A DNA stretch of 64,000 nucleotides, from assembly GCA_009823505.1 (NCBI GenBank), contig VZQC01003052.1:1794707-1858706 (forward strand), read 5' to 3'. This stretch comes from Rhizomys pruinosus (lineage: Eukaryota > Chordata > Mammalia > Rodentia > Spalacidae). Below, piece by piece: positions 12,399 through 23,709 of this stretch. The notes beneath the pieces are model-generated. The model saw only the letters and a program-made list of their open reading frames with translations, did no database searches and was not told the DNA's origin. The position numbers and the translations under genes are program-made. Position 1 is the first letter of the stretch; every line of letters starts with the position of its first letter.

Positions 12399-14094
12399 GG
12401 GATTTCTTCCTTCATCATCACCTATTGAATCACAGGAGTAGTGACGTGAAGAAAGCTTTTCAGTGGCTTCCAGCGGGAATACTATTCCCATGTATGCATG
12501 GCAAAGCACAGAATGTGCTCCACTAAAAACTGCAGTATCATTTCAATCCTATCTCCTTACTCCCCTTTCCAGCCAGGGGGGATGAGCTGGTAATTCAGGC
12601 TGGGCTCTCAAAATAACATATCCTTCTGAAAACATAGCTTAGTTCAAAAGTTGGCCCATGACTAAGCAAAGGCAGCAAGAGTCCTCCTTAGGAAGAATGT
12701 AAATGCTACAGGAAAGGGACAGACTCTATTTCCCATGATGCATGCTTAGGAGGTTGCTTCAGGCATGCGGCCATGTTGGGCCTCTGCACTAGAGAGAATC
12801 TACAAGATACTGAGGGGGAGGCTAGCAGAGCCTAAGCAAAGGAAGCAGAGCAGAGTCCTGATGACAGTTTCAATCCTCAGATTAACTGGGTCAGAAACCA
12901 GAAGCACTGCTGGGATTATCCACTTACATTAGCAAATGAGATTTCCTCTTTGCAAGTTCACTTGAGTTATATTTCTAACATTTGCCACTAGATTCATCTT
13001 AGTCCATAAACATCATTACTACTGGCTCCTTGAAAGTTTTAATGATGCATCATTCAACCAGGCAAGCCTACTGCTTTGCTTTCTACCAGAGAAAATATTT
13101 ATTGAACACATACTACCTTTAGACTAGAAAAATACATAAGCATAACAGGGTTCTCTAGAATTGCTCAACTGTTTCTTCTGCTATGAAAATCAGTATCAAA
13201 CTTCCTACAGTAGCGTTCTGGCATCATGTCCAAGTAACCCCATGAAAAGGCTTAGGGAGAATCCCTGGAGAATGAACAGAAGTCTGTCTGTCAGGTTACA
13301 TTTACTGAGTTAAATACCAATGAAGAATATCAAGAGGATAACTTACAGCCTCAGAAACAGATGCCAGAACTGAGACCTTCAAGAATGAAAACCAGTTATG
13401 GATTCTATCTTAGTTCCTAACGCACTTTTTGCAGTAAGAGCACCCACCTAAGAGAAGCAAAGTTTCATTTATATGTTTGACAAAAAGCATCATCACTTTT
13501 AATTCAGAAGAGGGAAATGTGTAATTACATATTTCCAGGATGTCTATGAATGTAGGTATTCTTTTGGCAGAAGCACTTAGAGAGTCAGCAAGCAGCCTCC
13601 AAGCCTGGACTCCTGATGAGATCCTGCTTGCTTGTGATACCTGCCCAGCACCAACTGTCTTTGATGCCTTGGGCAAAGAAAGCACTGTCACATTCCTGTA
13701 GTGATCTGAAACATATGGCCTGAAGTCCTGACCATCCCAGCCCCCAGTTCTGTGTGTCCCAGGCCCCTGCAAGTTTCTGCATAAAAACCCTAGGTTACAA
13801 CATTAAACCGAGTTTTCCCCTTGTGGAATGACTCCAGGTCTCTCATCTGAGTCCATCTCTCTTCCTTGGTCTTACTTCCTACCCCCCTCATCCTCCCTCC
13901 TGGGGCTCAAGCTAGGACTGTTAACCTGCCAGGGACAATCCCAAGGCTTGCAGTACTGCGGAGCTGCAAGCCCTGGTCTAAGGGAGAAGAACACCTTATG
14001 GAAGGCAGCACATGCACGTGATACATTTAAAGGAACATCGGATGACAAATATCAGATGACATATGAACATTATCTCCTGGGGGAGGGGGATTCA
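12399..14094. other. Unique sequence, no gene recognised
   Basis: No repeat or gene that I can name. Minus-strand open frames at 13410-13782 overlap in two frames and show no domain. Confidence 0.4.
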
Positions 14095-14250
14095 CAGCAC
14101 CTACGAGGGAGGTATTGTTTCTACTTTCTATATGAAATGGTGATGACTTTACAACAGTAGCATTTGTACAGGGTCTTACAGTTAGACAAAAATGAGCCAG
14201 AATTTAACCTTGGCTTTCAGATGCATGTTCTTCATTATACTTCCAAGTTT
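14095..14250 (-). repeat. MIR SINE relic
   Basis: The phrases 'gggtcttacagttagac' and 'agccagaatttaaccttgg' match the MIR antisense pattern (acagctagtaagtggcagagctgggatttgaaccc). This family is mammal-wide and much older than the rodent SINEs. Confidence 0.6.
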
Positions 14251-14499
14251 TCCCAGTGGGTAACCTATAAGACTTATGACATATAACATCAAAAACAAAA
14301 TAAAACAAAAACAAAAAACTCCACCTGATTTTATAAAATTTATATGTAAAGATTAAAGATCAGTAGTGTTCTATCTAGAGAAGACAAAAATCAGTCTATG
14401 GTTTTCAGATATGAAATTATTTTCAATCCATCCTCATTGTATTTTTAGTAAAGACTTTTGACATATTCCATACACCAAGAGTTTATTACAGAGGGACCT

Positions 14500-14589
14500 A
14501 TGGAGTTAGCTCAGTCAGTAAAATTCTTGACATGTAACATGGGTTTGATACCCAGAACCCACTTAAAAAACTGGACATGACAGACCCAT
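14500..14589 (+). repeat. ID/B4-like SINE fragment
   Basis: The text 'gagttagctcagtcagtaaa' and 'gggtttgatacccagaaccc' is a tRNA-like ID head as found at the start of B4 elements. It runs directly into L1 3' sequence. Confidence 0.55.
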
Positions 14590-14760
14590 GAGTACATGGG
14601 TGGCACATATTGGACTTGGTGGGTTATATTTAAAAAAAAAAAAAAAGAGGGCACAAAGTTAGGATGGGGTGGAAGGACTAGGGGTGGATCAGGAGGAGTT
14701 AAGAGGGAGGACGGGGAGGGGTGGGGTAGATATGATCAAACGTATTATGTGCAGGTAGAC
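14590..14760 (+). mobile_element. L1 3'UTR tail (Lx-like)
   Basis: 'ggcacatattggacttggtg', an A tract, 'agagggcacaaagttagg', a G-rich stretch and 'gtagatatgatcaaac' follow the order of the terminal 3'UTR of rodent Lx-type L1. It is truncated at its 5' side. Confidence 0.8.
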
Positions 14761-14799
14761 CTGGGTCACTCTTGAATCCAGCCTTGGAGGACAAAAGGA

Positions 14800-15180
14800 A
14801 ATTGAGGAAATTGAGGAAGTCAAGTAGATAGATGTTCTTGAGAGGCCTCGTCAAGAGTTTCTAATGGATTTTGGTCTGGACATTTAAAACATCCCCTGTT
14901 CTGGGCTTCCCTTATTACCTGCCTAGATATGAAATGGTAACTTCTCTTGCCTTTACCTTTCCTTGCAGGCACACATCAAGAATTTATTTTTCCCCTTTAG
15001 TTAACAATTATGTACTTCCAGGGTCTTTTAGATTTCCACACCCAATGCCCCTATTCAGCATGAAAGAAACCAGAAGAGTCATCATCCAATTCTGACTGAC
15101 AATGACAGTAACCTCCTCAGAAGGGGGCCAGATATGAATAGGAATTGGTGAGGTAGCTAAGGATAAAAAGACCCCAACAA
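14800..15180 (+). repeat. Unassigned dispersed repeat, oldest copy (block B)
   Basis: Colinear with 42080-42450 and partly with 48100-48300. Shared landmarks are 'ctgcctagat', 'cacacccaatgcccctattcagcatg' (split here by differences), and a following aaccag segment. Divergence is much higher than between the other two copies. The family is not one I can name. Confidence 0.6.
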
Positions 15181-15934
15181 AAGGTAACCAGTTTCTTTTT
15201 ACGCTTGGGCCTCTAGGCAGCCTGGTCTATGTCAAAGGCTGAAAATGCCCAAAGTACCTGGGGGCTCTTATCTGATTCCTAAATGATTTTAGGGTTGGCT
15301 CCTCAGAGGGTGTAATGTTAGAGTCTCAAAAAATCCTATAAGATCAACTGGTCAAGGCTACAAAATCTGGTCCAGATAAAGACCCACTTTCCAGATGCAC
15401 TGGTCAATCGCCTGGTCATAGGACCACCCCAGGAGGGTGGGTTCACCTTAAGTCATGCTGTAGAAATGAATGGGTGGAATACCTAGTGCATTACTGAGAT
15501 GGTAAACTTTCTTGCTCAGAGTTCCTGCCTCCTACTACAGCTCTTGTGGATCTGGGTTGCAGACATGTGGCTTTCGAAGTTGTCTACTTTTCCGAGTTCT
15601 TCAGAAAAGCGTAATCTCTCTCTTTGCTTCTTCACATTCCTTTTCTAAGCATGCAGTCCCTATTGCTTCAGGCTGCCCCTATGTTTGGGGTTTCTTTACC
15701 CTTTCTCTAAAGCTTCCTTCTTCCCACCATGTGGCTGCTAACCTGCCAGGTGTCTGACCTCCTTGCAGGTTCTAATCCAGCATGGCTTCATTGCTTTTTC
15801 TCCTTCATCCCAGAACTCCCCACCCTCCAACCCCCCAACCCCAAGACAGCTGCTAAGATTTCCAGCTTGTCTACACTGAGGACTTTTCTTTAAATTCTAG
15901 AGAAATTGTCCTAAAGCTTAAAAAATAATTAAAA
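15181..15934. other. Probable continuation of an old repeat, unassigned
   Basis: No gene is recognised. The first part may continue the repeat at 14800-15180, since 'ccagtttctttttac' resembles 'ccagattctttctcc' near 42460, but similarity fades. The C/T-rich 15500-15850 part shows no structure I can name. Confidence 0.3.
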
Positions 15935-16057
15935 TCTGGGTTTGGGGCACATGCCTTAGTCCCAGCACTAGAGAGGCAGAGATTGGCAGGTCCAGGGACT
16001 CACTGGCCAGGTTGTTTAGCCTAATCAGTTAGCCAGTGAAAAACCCTGTCTAAAAAA
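15935..16057 (+). repeat. B4/B1-related SINE (old)
   Basis: 'ggcacatgccttagtccc', 'ggggactcactggccagg' approximates the B4 middle, and 'agccagtgaaaaaccctg' then 'tctaaaaaaaa' is the B4 3' end. Confidence 0.65.
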
Positions 16058-16089
16058 AATGACCTTACCCAGATGTGAACCCTGTGAAT

Positions 16090-16690
16090 TATAATGTAAG
16101 TGGCTTAGCGAAATATGTCCATTGATGCAATATGGCATGTCATGAATGTTATATAAGTAACCAAACACCTTCTACTTGGATTTAAGGCGTTTCCTAACCT
16201 AGAGTCCATACCTGATACTGTTATTGGGGCCAAAAACCTATGGATAGACAGGTCATAGACCAAAGGTGGAGAACAAACTATCATACTGCTAAATAGGCAT
16301 AGTATTAAACTGACACATAAAAACTTATCACTATAATAGCCATGGATTAGTGAACCTCTCAACTCTCACCAGAGAAGGTTCAGAGAAGGTTCTTCTTACA
16401 GCTAATGGGCATTGACACAGAGACTGAGGAATGGTCAACATTCAGAGAATAAGATTTCAGAGTGCTCAACCCTAAGTGGGACACCTATATCACACCCTCT
16501 CTCCCCAGGGTCCAGGGATCATAAAGAAAGAGGGGCAGAAAAATTATGAGAAGATAGATAATACTATCGGACAGGAAGAGGGCGGGGTAGTGAAGTAGGA
16601 CTGGGGGAAGGGATCTGAACATGATCAAAACACGCTGTATAGTATTCCAAAGTCAACAAAAATATTTAAGAAAAACAAAGTGATGGTTTA
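16090..16690 (+). mobile_element. L1 3'UTR relic
   Basis: 'ctctcaactctcaccagaga', 'gggcattgacacagagactg', 'ttcagagaataagatttcag', 'gtgctcaaccctaagtggga' and an 'agaggggcagaaaaattatg' stretch occur in the order seen in rodent L1 3'UTRs. The same landmarks recur at 51920-52140 and 22330-22700. The end is marked by 'gatctgaacatgatcaaaac'. Confidence 0.85.
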
Positions 16691-16732
16691 TTAGGAAACA
16701 GAGGTTGACCTCTGATCTCCACATGCAATATG

Positions 16733-16830
16733 CACATACACAAAAGTACACACATATAAAAGTACACACACACACATAAAAGCACACATAAACAAACACA
16801 CACACCAATACATATATATAGAGAGAGACA
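16733..16830. repeat. CA-rich imperfect microsatellite
   Basis: Alternating acacac, ataaaag and atatata runs ending in gagagagacacac. Impure, so probably old. Confidence 0.9.
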
Positions 16831-17094
16831 CACAAAAGATTTTATTTTAATGGTTAATATGTATGAGGTTTTTGCAAATTTGCTTTTTTTTAGGAATTAC
16901 ACTTCGAACAGTGACTTAATCGTGCCTTCCAAGCCTGAGAGTTAAAAGTAACACACCAATTAGCAAAGAGCCTTTCTTCACTTAACATTACAAATGAGCC
17001 CCCATTTTTCTGATTTGTGCTAACTAGATTAGTTTTGACAATAATTGTATTTGTGTCAGGAACAGCCATCTGGCAAAAGAGTAGTGGGGAAGGA

Positions 17095-17512
17095 TAGTCT
17101 GAGGAACCTTTGTTTTGAGTTGAGCTTGCTTTCAGATCATAGCTGTCCTGGTCAACTTACTTAATACCCCCAAACTCATTTATTTTATTTTATTTATTTA
17201 TTTATGTGTATGAATGTACTGTCTGCATGTAGGTTTGTGCATCTGTGTCATGCAATGCTGCAGAGGTCAGAAAAGGGTGTCAGATTCCCCTGGAACTGGA
17301 GTTCTCCTGGAATTGGAGTTACGGATGGTTCTCAGTTGCCATGTGGGTGCTGGGGATCGAACCCAGGTCCTCTGCAAGAGCAGTCGGTGCCCTTAACCAC
17401 TAGGCCATCTCTCCAGTCCCAAACTCATTTTTAATAGGTAAAAGGATGAGCAAATATTCCCCATTTAGGGCTGTAGTAAAGAATAAGTGAATCTCTAAAT
17501 GCTCAATAAAAT
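17095..17512 (+). repeat. MIR SINE split by a B2
   Basis: The left part (about 17110-17181) reads 'atcatagctgtcctggtcaa' then 'cttacttaatacccc'. The right part (17421-17512) reads 'aggtaaaaggatgagc', 'gggctgtagtaaagaataag' and 'aaatgctcaataaa'. Together they follow MIR. The B2 at 17182-17420 is inserted between them with a 13-bp TSD. Confidence 0.75.
17182..17420 (-). repeat. B2-type SINE, 17-bp-duplication subfamily
   Basis: 13-bp TSD cccaaactcattt at 17169-17181 and 17418-17430; the ccc overlaps the element end, so the exact edge is ambiguous. The duplicated block is at 17287-17303 and 17304-17320. Head GCCTAG, B box intact. Confidence 0.96.
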
Positions 17513-18292
17513 GAGTTTTCTTTCCTGTAAAGATTATCAATATGTCTCATCATTTATAGTCACTAATGTAAGCAAAAAAAATTCCATAAGCAATATTTTT
17601 ATTTTTGCATCCTGTTATCATTTCTACTAATAAAAGGCATGAATCCAGATGCAAGCTAACCATTATTTTACCACTATAGCCACCCTGATAAGCAGAAGCA
17701 GATACACTTCTGAAAGCACAGTAACATGTGGCTTGCTATTATAAGAAATAATTATACAAAACAACTGTTTGTTTCTGAGTTCCATATGTGTTTGGCAATA
17801 ACACTTATTTTTTTTACAACTCCTCTGAAATTACAGCTACCTATGAATATCTCTTCTGACTTTAATTTGGAAGCTGTCCAAGATTTATTTCAAGAACAAA
17901 CTTGGTCAAGCCTGACTAAGAATAAAGGTATTTTGAAGGAACTGAAGGAATCATTATACTTGATTATGATGCACATCCTTCTTCTGGACTACACGAGAGC
18001 AATGTTTATCAGGGAAGGACTTGAATGTACTGATTAGTGATAAAAAAAATTGGAGATGAAATAGTAGCTGTTTATTTCACCATAAAAAAAGAAACGCTAT
18101 CCATTTTATATTTATCAACATACATTCAATTAGAATTCTGCCCTATGTCTCTTCATTGACAGTTTTGTGACAGAATTATTATTCTGTAGTGAAAACCTCA
18201 ATTTGACCTGGATGAATCTTCAGAGAACTTAACATATTTACATACTAAGTATGTCTATTTATAGTATATATTTAGCAGATACATTAATTTTT
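17513..18292. other. Unique sequence, no gene recognised
   Basis: Contains a 103-codon plus-strand open frame at 17726-18037. Its second half reads plausibly as protein but has no domain I recognise, no splice context I can defend and strong A/T bias. I leave it uncalled. Confidence 0.35.
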
Positions 18293-18454
18293 TTAATTTT
18301 TTTTTGGTCTTTTTTGAGACAGGGTCTCCCTGGAGCTTCGGCTGGCCTAGAACTCACTATGTAGACCAGGATGGCCTCAAACTCACAGAGAGAGATGCAC
18401 CTGTCTCTGCCTTTTGAGTGCTGGGATTAAAGGCATGTGCCACCATGCCTGGCC
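18293..18454 (-). repeat. B1 SINE
   Basis: T tract, 'gagacagggtctccctggag', 'gtagaccaggatggcctc', 'gctgggattaaaggcatg' and the terminal 'ccaccatgcctggcc'. Confidence 0.96.
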
Positions 18455-18492
18455 TAGGCAAATATGTTCTTAGGAAAATGTAGTTGACACTT

Positions 18493-18641
18493 CTTTTTGG
18501 TCTTTTTGAGACAGGGTCTCCCTGTAGTCCCAGATGTCCTGGAATGCACTATGTAGACCAGGCTGGCCTTGAACTCACAGAGATCTGCCTGCCTCTGCCT
18601 CCCAAGTGCTGGGATTAAAGGCATGCACCACCATGCCCCGC
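18493..18641 (-). repeat. B1 SINE
   Basis: A second B1 in the same orientation, 39 bp beyond the first: 'ggtctttttgagacagggtc', 'tagaccaggctggccttg', 'ccaccatgccccgc'. Confidence 0.96.
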
Positions 18642-18872
18642 TTCACATCCCATCTGTACTTGATGACTAAAACTATCTGATTCCCACAAACCTAAAAAAA
18701 GTATCAGCATTTTCCAATATCATATGACTTTAGGCATATGTTTTATTTTTGAGAGTATAGATCTGCTCATCTTAAAAAACAATAAACATTTGTTAAAGAT
18801 AATGACCCAGGCCTTAAAAAGAAATATCACCAGCATTATCATAAACGGCTTTAATTTACTCCTTACACGATA

Positions 18873-19030
18873 ACAGCTGGGTGTGGTGGTGCATGCCTTT
18901 AATCCTAGCACTTGGGAGGCAGAGGCAGACGGATCTTTGTGAGTTCAAGGCCAGCCTGGTCTACAGAATGAGTTTCAGGACAGCTGGGGCTACAGGGAGA
19001 CCCTGTCTCGAAAAGACAGAAAAAAAATAA
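18873..19030 (+). repeat. B1 SINE
   Basis: Opposite orientation to the two preceding B1s, giving a potential inverted-repeat transcript. 'agctgggtgtggtggtgcat', 'caaggccagcctggtctaca', 'gagaccctgtctcgaaaag', then an A-rich tail. Confidence 0.97.
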
Positions 19031-20298
19031 ATAGCAACATAGACAGTTAAGACATGTTAAATTTTGTTTATTAATTACTGAGTTTCAAACCTCTTTGTAG
19101 AGTCCTGGTTCAGAAACAAAGTCCTTGAGATGCTTCATGTTGAAATTGGCTCTCCCAGCCATCCATTCACTTTTACATGGCCTCATCACAAAGATGCAAA
19201 CCAAAATACCGGAGGGAAATTTAGAAGGCCATGAAAGTCTCATTAAGTCATTACATCTCTAGTTATTTGATGGCAGACCCTGCAGCTCACAGTGGGGGCA
19301 GGAAGGCCAGCACTACATATCCTTAGCCATCTGTGGTAAGATCATCCCTGTCCACATCTCTGCAGCTGACACCACAGTCAACCCAGTTAGTCCTGGATCC
19401 ATCAGGCATATGATTTCATGACAACGAATAGCACTAGTCCTACCAAGACTCAACAGAACACAAATTTGATATCCCCACAGCAAGTCTTTAAGCCTGTGTA
19501 AGATCCCTGGGGTCCTTCTGCCCAGGCCAGTTCTCACTGAAATTATCTTGAGCTGTGCAGGATCTACATTGAATGGATTGTCTTCAAAGCAGGTGGCTCT
19601 GGCCCAGCAAAGCTGATTAATATGCAAAGTTCAAACTACATTAATGATCATGGCCACGGCCTGACTGTTTATAGTCTACCATACATAGGCTAATAAATAG
19701 AGGTCTGTTGTGCTAATGAATAAAGAATATTTTTCCAAGGCAAGTTGTGAAATTCTTTGACAAGTGTCAAAGAAACACCAAGTGCCTACTTCACACTTTT
19801 ACATATCTGACACGATTGTTTCACAAAACCCTCTTCTGTATTTTCAATATTTGGGGATGCAAATCAAATTGGTAGATTCGAGTTCCATTGTCACATTGTA
19901 AACCCATCAATTGAACAGTGCTAGCCCTTGCCTTCCTATCTGCAAAATGATTAGTCTTGTATTCCAACAGAAATCATCTATTGAATGAATCAACCCCATA
20001 CTCAAATATGAATTTATAATACTTTATAATTTTTCCTACTTGATACTCCTACTGGGTACAGAAATATCTATGACCAAGAAGATGTTCTTGAAGTACATTT
20101 AAACTGATTTCTTTCTCTCTTCTGCAAACCAACTTCTTCCTAAACATGTTTAACAGCTCCTACAGAAGATTCCACTAGATGCCTTGTTTCTCCATCTGTT
20201 ACTTTTAACAACCATGAAAAGAAAATTTCCTTTCTTAGTTAAGAATATTTTGTCTTGACAGAGGGTCTATTAGGTTATTCTTTTAAAAAACTATTACC
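19031..20298. other. Unique sequence with a possible conserved element
   Basis: No gene is recognised. Positions 19600-19740 cluster AT-rich homeodomain/POU-like words: attaatatgcaaag (19617), cattaatgatcat (19639), ctaataaat (19690) and ctaatgaataaag (19713). This could be a developmental enhancer, but that is inference only. Confidence 0.35.
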
Positions 20299-20480
20299 AA
20301 ATGAAACTGGTGGTACAGGTCTATAATACAAGCTCTGTGGAAGTTGATACAAGAGGATTTCAAATTGAGTCCAGCCTAGGCAATTTAGGAAAACCATGAC
20401 TTAAAATACAAAATATAGCTCAGAACTCAGTGATAAAGTGCTTGCCTAACATGTTCTAGGCCCCAGATTAATAAGCAGTA
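20299..20480 (+). repeat. Alu/B1-like plus ID composite SINE (very old)
   Basis: The first half has 'gagtccagcctaggcaattt'. The second half has 'gctcagaactcagtgataaa' and 'gtgcttgcctaacatg', the ID/tRNA-like unit. This order matches old rodent dimeric B1-ID elements. Confidence 0.55.
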
Positions 20481-20626
20481 CTGCAAAACATCAATAATTA
20501 AAAACCTAATACTGAAGTTAATAAGCTGTTACTTGGAAATTAGGAAAATTAAAAAGGAAATATTAAATCACTGTTGTTTCTACGAAGAGATTACCATCGT
20601 TAACATTTACTTGATATCTTTCATTC

Positions 20627-20688
20627 ATATATATATATATGTTTCATATATATATATATATTTCATATATATATATATATATATATTT
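20627..20688. repeat. (AT)n microsatellite with two TTTC interruptions
   Basis: Three AT tracts separated by 'gtttc' and 'tttc'. The spaced repetition of a tract-plus-interruption unit suggests local slippage duplication. Confidence 0.95.
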
Positions 20689-20779
20689 GAAAGGGGAGAA
20701 AAGATATTAGTTGATTTTAAGATTCCATCAAGTGTAATATTTATGTGCATTTAATAAACACCAGTTGATATGCCAATGT

Positions 20780-21170
20780 AGATAGGGGAAACTTCACAGA
20801 GCTACAGGAAGTCAATGGATGCTGAGGGAGGGATAATCAGTTTTCTCCAGGGAAAAGCTCCCTGATGGATTATTTAATTCCAAATGATCATCCCTAAACA
20901 CAAGTATGCAAGAGCACTGGTAAACAGTTTCAGTACATTACATATGTATAAGTGTATATATACTTATAAATGTATTTATGCATACATTCAGTACATTACA
21001 TATGTATATGTGTGTATATATACTTATAGATGTATTTATGCATACACAACAATTTTAAAAAGAGGACAAGAAATTGAGGAGTGGGGGCCATGGGAGGAGG
21101 GGGACGGGGTCTGGAAGGAGTGGAAATGATGCAGATACCCATTTACGAAATTCTCAAAACAAATTATTTT
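20780..21170 (+). mobile_element. L1 3'UTR relic
   Basis: 'agctacaggaagtcaatgga', 'cagttttctccagggaaaag', 'caagagcactggtaaacag', an AT/TG-rich microsatellite zone, then 'gaggacaagaaattgagga' and a G-rich stretch. This is the order of the terminal Lx-type 3'UTR, and the same series is at 57780-57975. The internal zone (20931-21048) is tandemly duplicated. Confidence 0.85.
20931..21048. repeat. 58/60-bp tandem duplication
   Basis: The block beginning cagtacattacatatgtat occurs twice, at 20931-20988 and 20989-21048, with few differences. It lies in the microsatellite zone of the L1 3'UTR. Confidence 0.9.
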
Positions 21171-21179
21171 GTGTCCAGG

Positions 21180-21990
21180 CCTGGATAACATATCTATAGT
21201 TGAATCTCTGCACTAAGGCTCATGAAGTATAATGGAACAAGGGGTAGAAAGAAAAATAATGCATCCCTCAACCCTCACCAGTGAAGATTCCCTATTCAGC
21301 AGAATGCAATGCATACAGAGGGCTGAGTTTTAAAGAACAAGAAACTGTAGAGTGTGAGTCCATGGATAGGATTCCTATATTGAAACTGCAGAGTGTGAGT
21401 CCATGGATAGGACTCCTATATTGAAACTGCAGAGTGTGAGTCCATGGATAGGACTCCTATATTGAACGTCATCCACCCATGGTTCAGGGACCTTGGCAGA
21501 AGAGGGGGCAGAAAGATTATAAGACCCAGGGCTGGTTTATGAATACAAGGAGGCAGAGGCTTTCAGGGCACTGAAGGTTGCACATGGGAACTTGTGCCAA
21601 TGGTGCCATCAAGCACAGGACCCACAACAACTCAGTTAAACAAGGGTCCAGAGGGGAGGAGGGAAAAGGGTGGTAAGGCCAGGCCCAGACTTAGAAATGT
21701 TGGAGACCGACTGCTCCTGGATAGGGGAGAATTAGCCTTAGTAGATGGGCTGACTAGACTCCAGTGGATAAATTTGCATTGAAGGACATCTGGCTACAAA
21801 TAAATTTGACTGGATAGGTCTTACCATACATGGCGGAATGCAGGAAGTCTGGTGAGGGTTGTAGGGGCATGGATGGGGGGGTGGTTCTAAATTTGATTAA
21901 GAACTGTTATATGAAATTGCAAAATCTCAAATTGAAAAATTATGTATGAAATGCATAGAAATTCAATTAAAAATCTACAAAAATAAGTAA
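21180..21990 (+). mobile_element. L1 3'UTR relic containing a minisatellite
   Basis: 'tgcatccctcaaccctcacc', 'gttcagggaccttggcagaa', 'gagggggcagaaagattata' and the terminal 'catggcggaatgcagg' and G-rich stretch mark another L1 3' end. That terminal stretch resembles the ends at 30770, 44990 and 49935. Confidence 0.75.
21342..21464. repeat. Three-unit 41-bp minisatellite
   Basis: Units at 21342-21382, 21383-21423 and 21424-21464, each starting aaactg and ending cctatattg. Units 2 and 3 are identical. Unit 1 differs at two C/T positions. The array lies inside the L1 3'UTR relic. Confidence 0.98.
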
Positions 21991-22028
21991 AAATAAATTT
22001 AAAATTTTCTTTGTAAAAATTGTAAGAT

Positions 22029-22182
22029 GTTGGGCATAGTGGTGCACACCTTTAATCCCCACTCAGGAAGCAGAGGCAGAGGCAGAGGCAGGCAGATCTG
22101 TGAGAGAATGAGGCCAGTCAGGTCTACAAAGCAAGTTCCAGATTAGCTGGGACTACAGATAGAATCCATCTCAAAAATACCA
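22029..22182 (+). repeat. B1 SINE (diverged)
   Basis: 'gttgggcatagtggtgcaca', 'cctttaatcccc', a locally expanded gcagag triplicate at 22074-22092, 'gaggccagtcaggtctac', and 'gctgggactacagatagaat' at the 3' side. Confidence 0.9.
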
Positions 22183-22329
22183 AAGAATAATTGTAAGGGT
22201 GAGGCATTCACAGTATAAGATGTTTCCTTATTTCACAAGTGTTAAGGCAAAACTATCCTATTATTAAAGAAATATGTCAAACCACTTCCTCACATAGCAT
22301 CATAATGAACAGAGTTTTGCAAGCCCATT

Positions 22330-22990
22330 TCCTCTAGAAAAATATTTTGAACATTTTTTCCCATGGAAAATTAGTCCATGGGGATTAGTGCAGCTCTCAG
22401 ACCAAATTGTACAAGTTTCTTTGTGCCATGGATGCCAGTTAAGGCAGAATCTCACAACTGGTCACAGAGACTAAGTGTGTGGAGTGCTTAGCTACAAATG
22501 GGACATCTAACCACCCCTACCCTGGCACACACACAACACACAAGTTCAGAGAACATTTCAGAAGTTGGAGCAGAAAAATTTTAAGAGCCCAGGGAGGAAG
22601 GAAGTGAAACCCTCTGGACGTGACAGAACTCCGTGCACTCATGAACTCACAAGAGGTCTAGTTCTTGCAGAAGGCCTGCCTAAGGTCAAAGCGGTCAACA
22701 CTCCAGCCTGGAGGTAGGGACTCTAAGCCCCTTCCCTTGACTGAGGAGCTATGGATATTTGATGGCTTCTTGGGGGAGGAAGACTCAGCTTTCTTTAAGG
22801 GTGTGGTCTCTGGAAGGTCAACCAGCCACACTCCAGAGGATACTAGTGAGAACATGGGCAGCACAAATTGGACTGGGTAAGTTTTTTTTTTTTTTAAGTG
22901 ATAAGAGGAAGTTAAAAGCAGGCAGGAAGCAAATATGATCAAAATGCAGTACATACATGTACAAAATTCTCAAAGAACAAGAATATCAAG
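22330..22990 (+). mobile_element. L1 3'UTR relic
   Basis: 'ctcacaactggtcacagaga', 'gtgcttagctacaaatggga', 'gagcagaaaaattttaagag', 'aaggtcaaagcggtcaacac', 'gcacaaattggactgggtaa', then an A/T tract and 'aatatgatcaaaatgcagta'. This is nearly the full order of the Lx-type 3'UTR. Confidence 0.88.
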
Positions 22991-23693
22991 CCAAAAATAC
23001 TGTATTGGTATCCATTTGCGCAAAATTACCAAAATGAATTATCAAAAAAATACAGGTCAGAAATTCTAGATTTTTAATAGCATTATTTAACAACAGCTAT
23101 ATTGTATTCAGCTGGAGAAGTAGATAAAGATGAATATGACTATTAGAAAACCCAGTGTAGGATTTGACCAGATGGCCTAAATTTATTCAATGTGGAAAGA
23201 ATATACTTATCATCTGCAGGAGATACATATGTCATCATCTACCCTACATGGCACTATTGCAAGGAAAATGTATTAATATGTGGATGAACTTTGAGAAGCA
23301 TGTTCTATGAGTGTAAAATAAAGCTCCCCCACCATTTGAAGGAACATATCCAAGAGTTTCTTGACTCTTTATCCCTTGAGGATGTTGCCCCAGTAAATGC
23401 TATTTTTAGTGAGCAGGTGATGCTGCTAAATAAGACTCTCAAGGGGCCGATTTCACATGGTGCAGATAAGATCTGGCCCAGTACCAGTAATACCTTTAAT
23501 ATATCCTAGTGAAAAGAAAATACCTGTTACAGAAACTACACCTGTTTCTAGGTGATCAAATCACAGTGGCTGGCTAGAACATGCTGGCCTTAAAAAAAAT
23601 CATATACTTTGACTTAACCTCTGTAGTCTGTCTTTTGTTTAAGTTGCTATGACTCATCTTAAGGGTAGCTCAAAAATCAGAGGTGGTAAAAAT
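22991..23693. other. Unique sequence, no gene recognised
   Basis: The 72-codon plus-strand frame at 23291-23509 looks protein-like (an acidic/hydrophobic pattern around HLKEHIQEFLDSLSLED). It matches no family I know, and I see no flanking splice signals worth calling. Confidence 0.3.
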
Positions 23694-23709
23694 AATAAAA
23701 ATGCATTTT

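Noticed and set aside
16733..16830. Peptide of repeated V/C/Y residues on the minus strand
   Set aside because: Translation of a CA-rich microsatellite.
17214..17396. Recurring 'MYCLHVGLCTRV'-like peptide frames at 8816, 12179, 17214, 43538 and 59851
   Set aside because: These are translations of B2 SINEs in the same frame, not a protein family.
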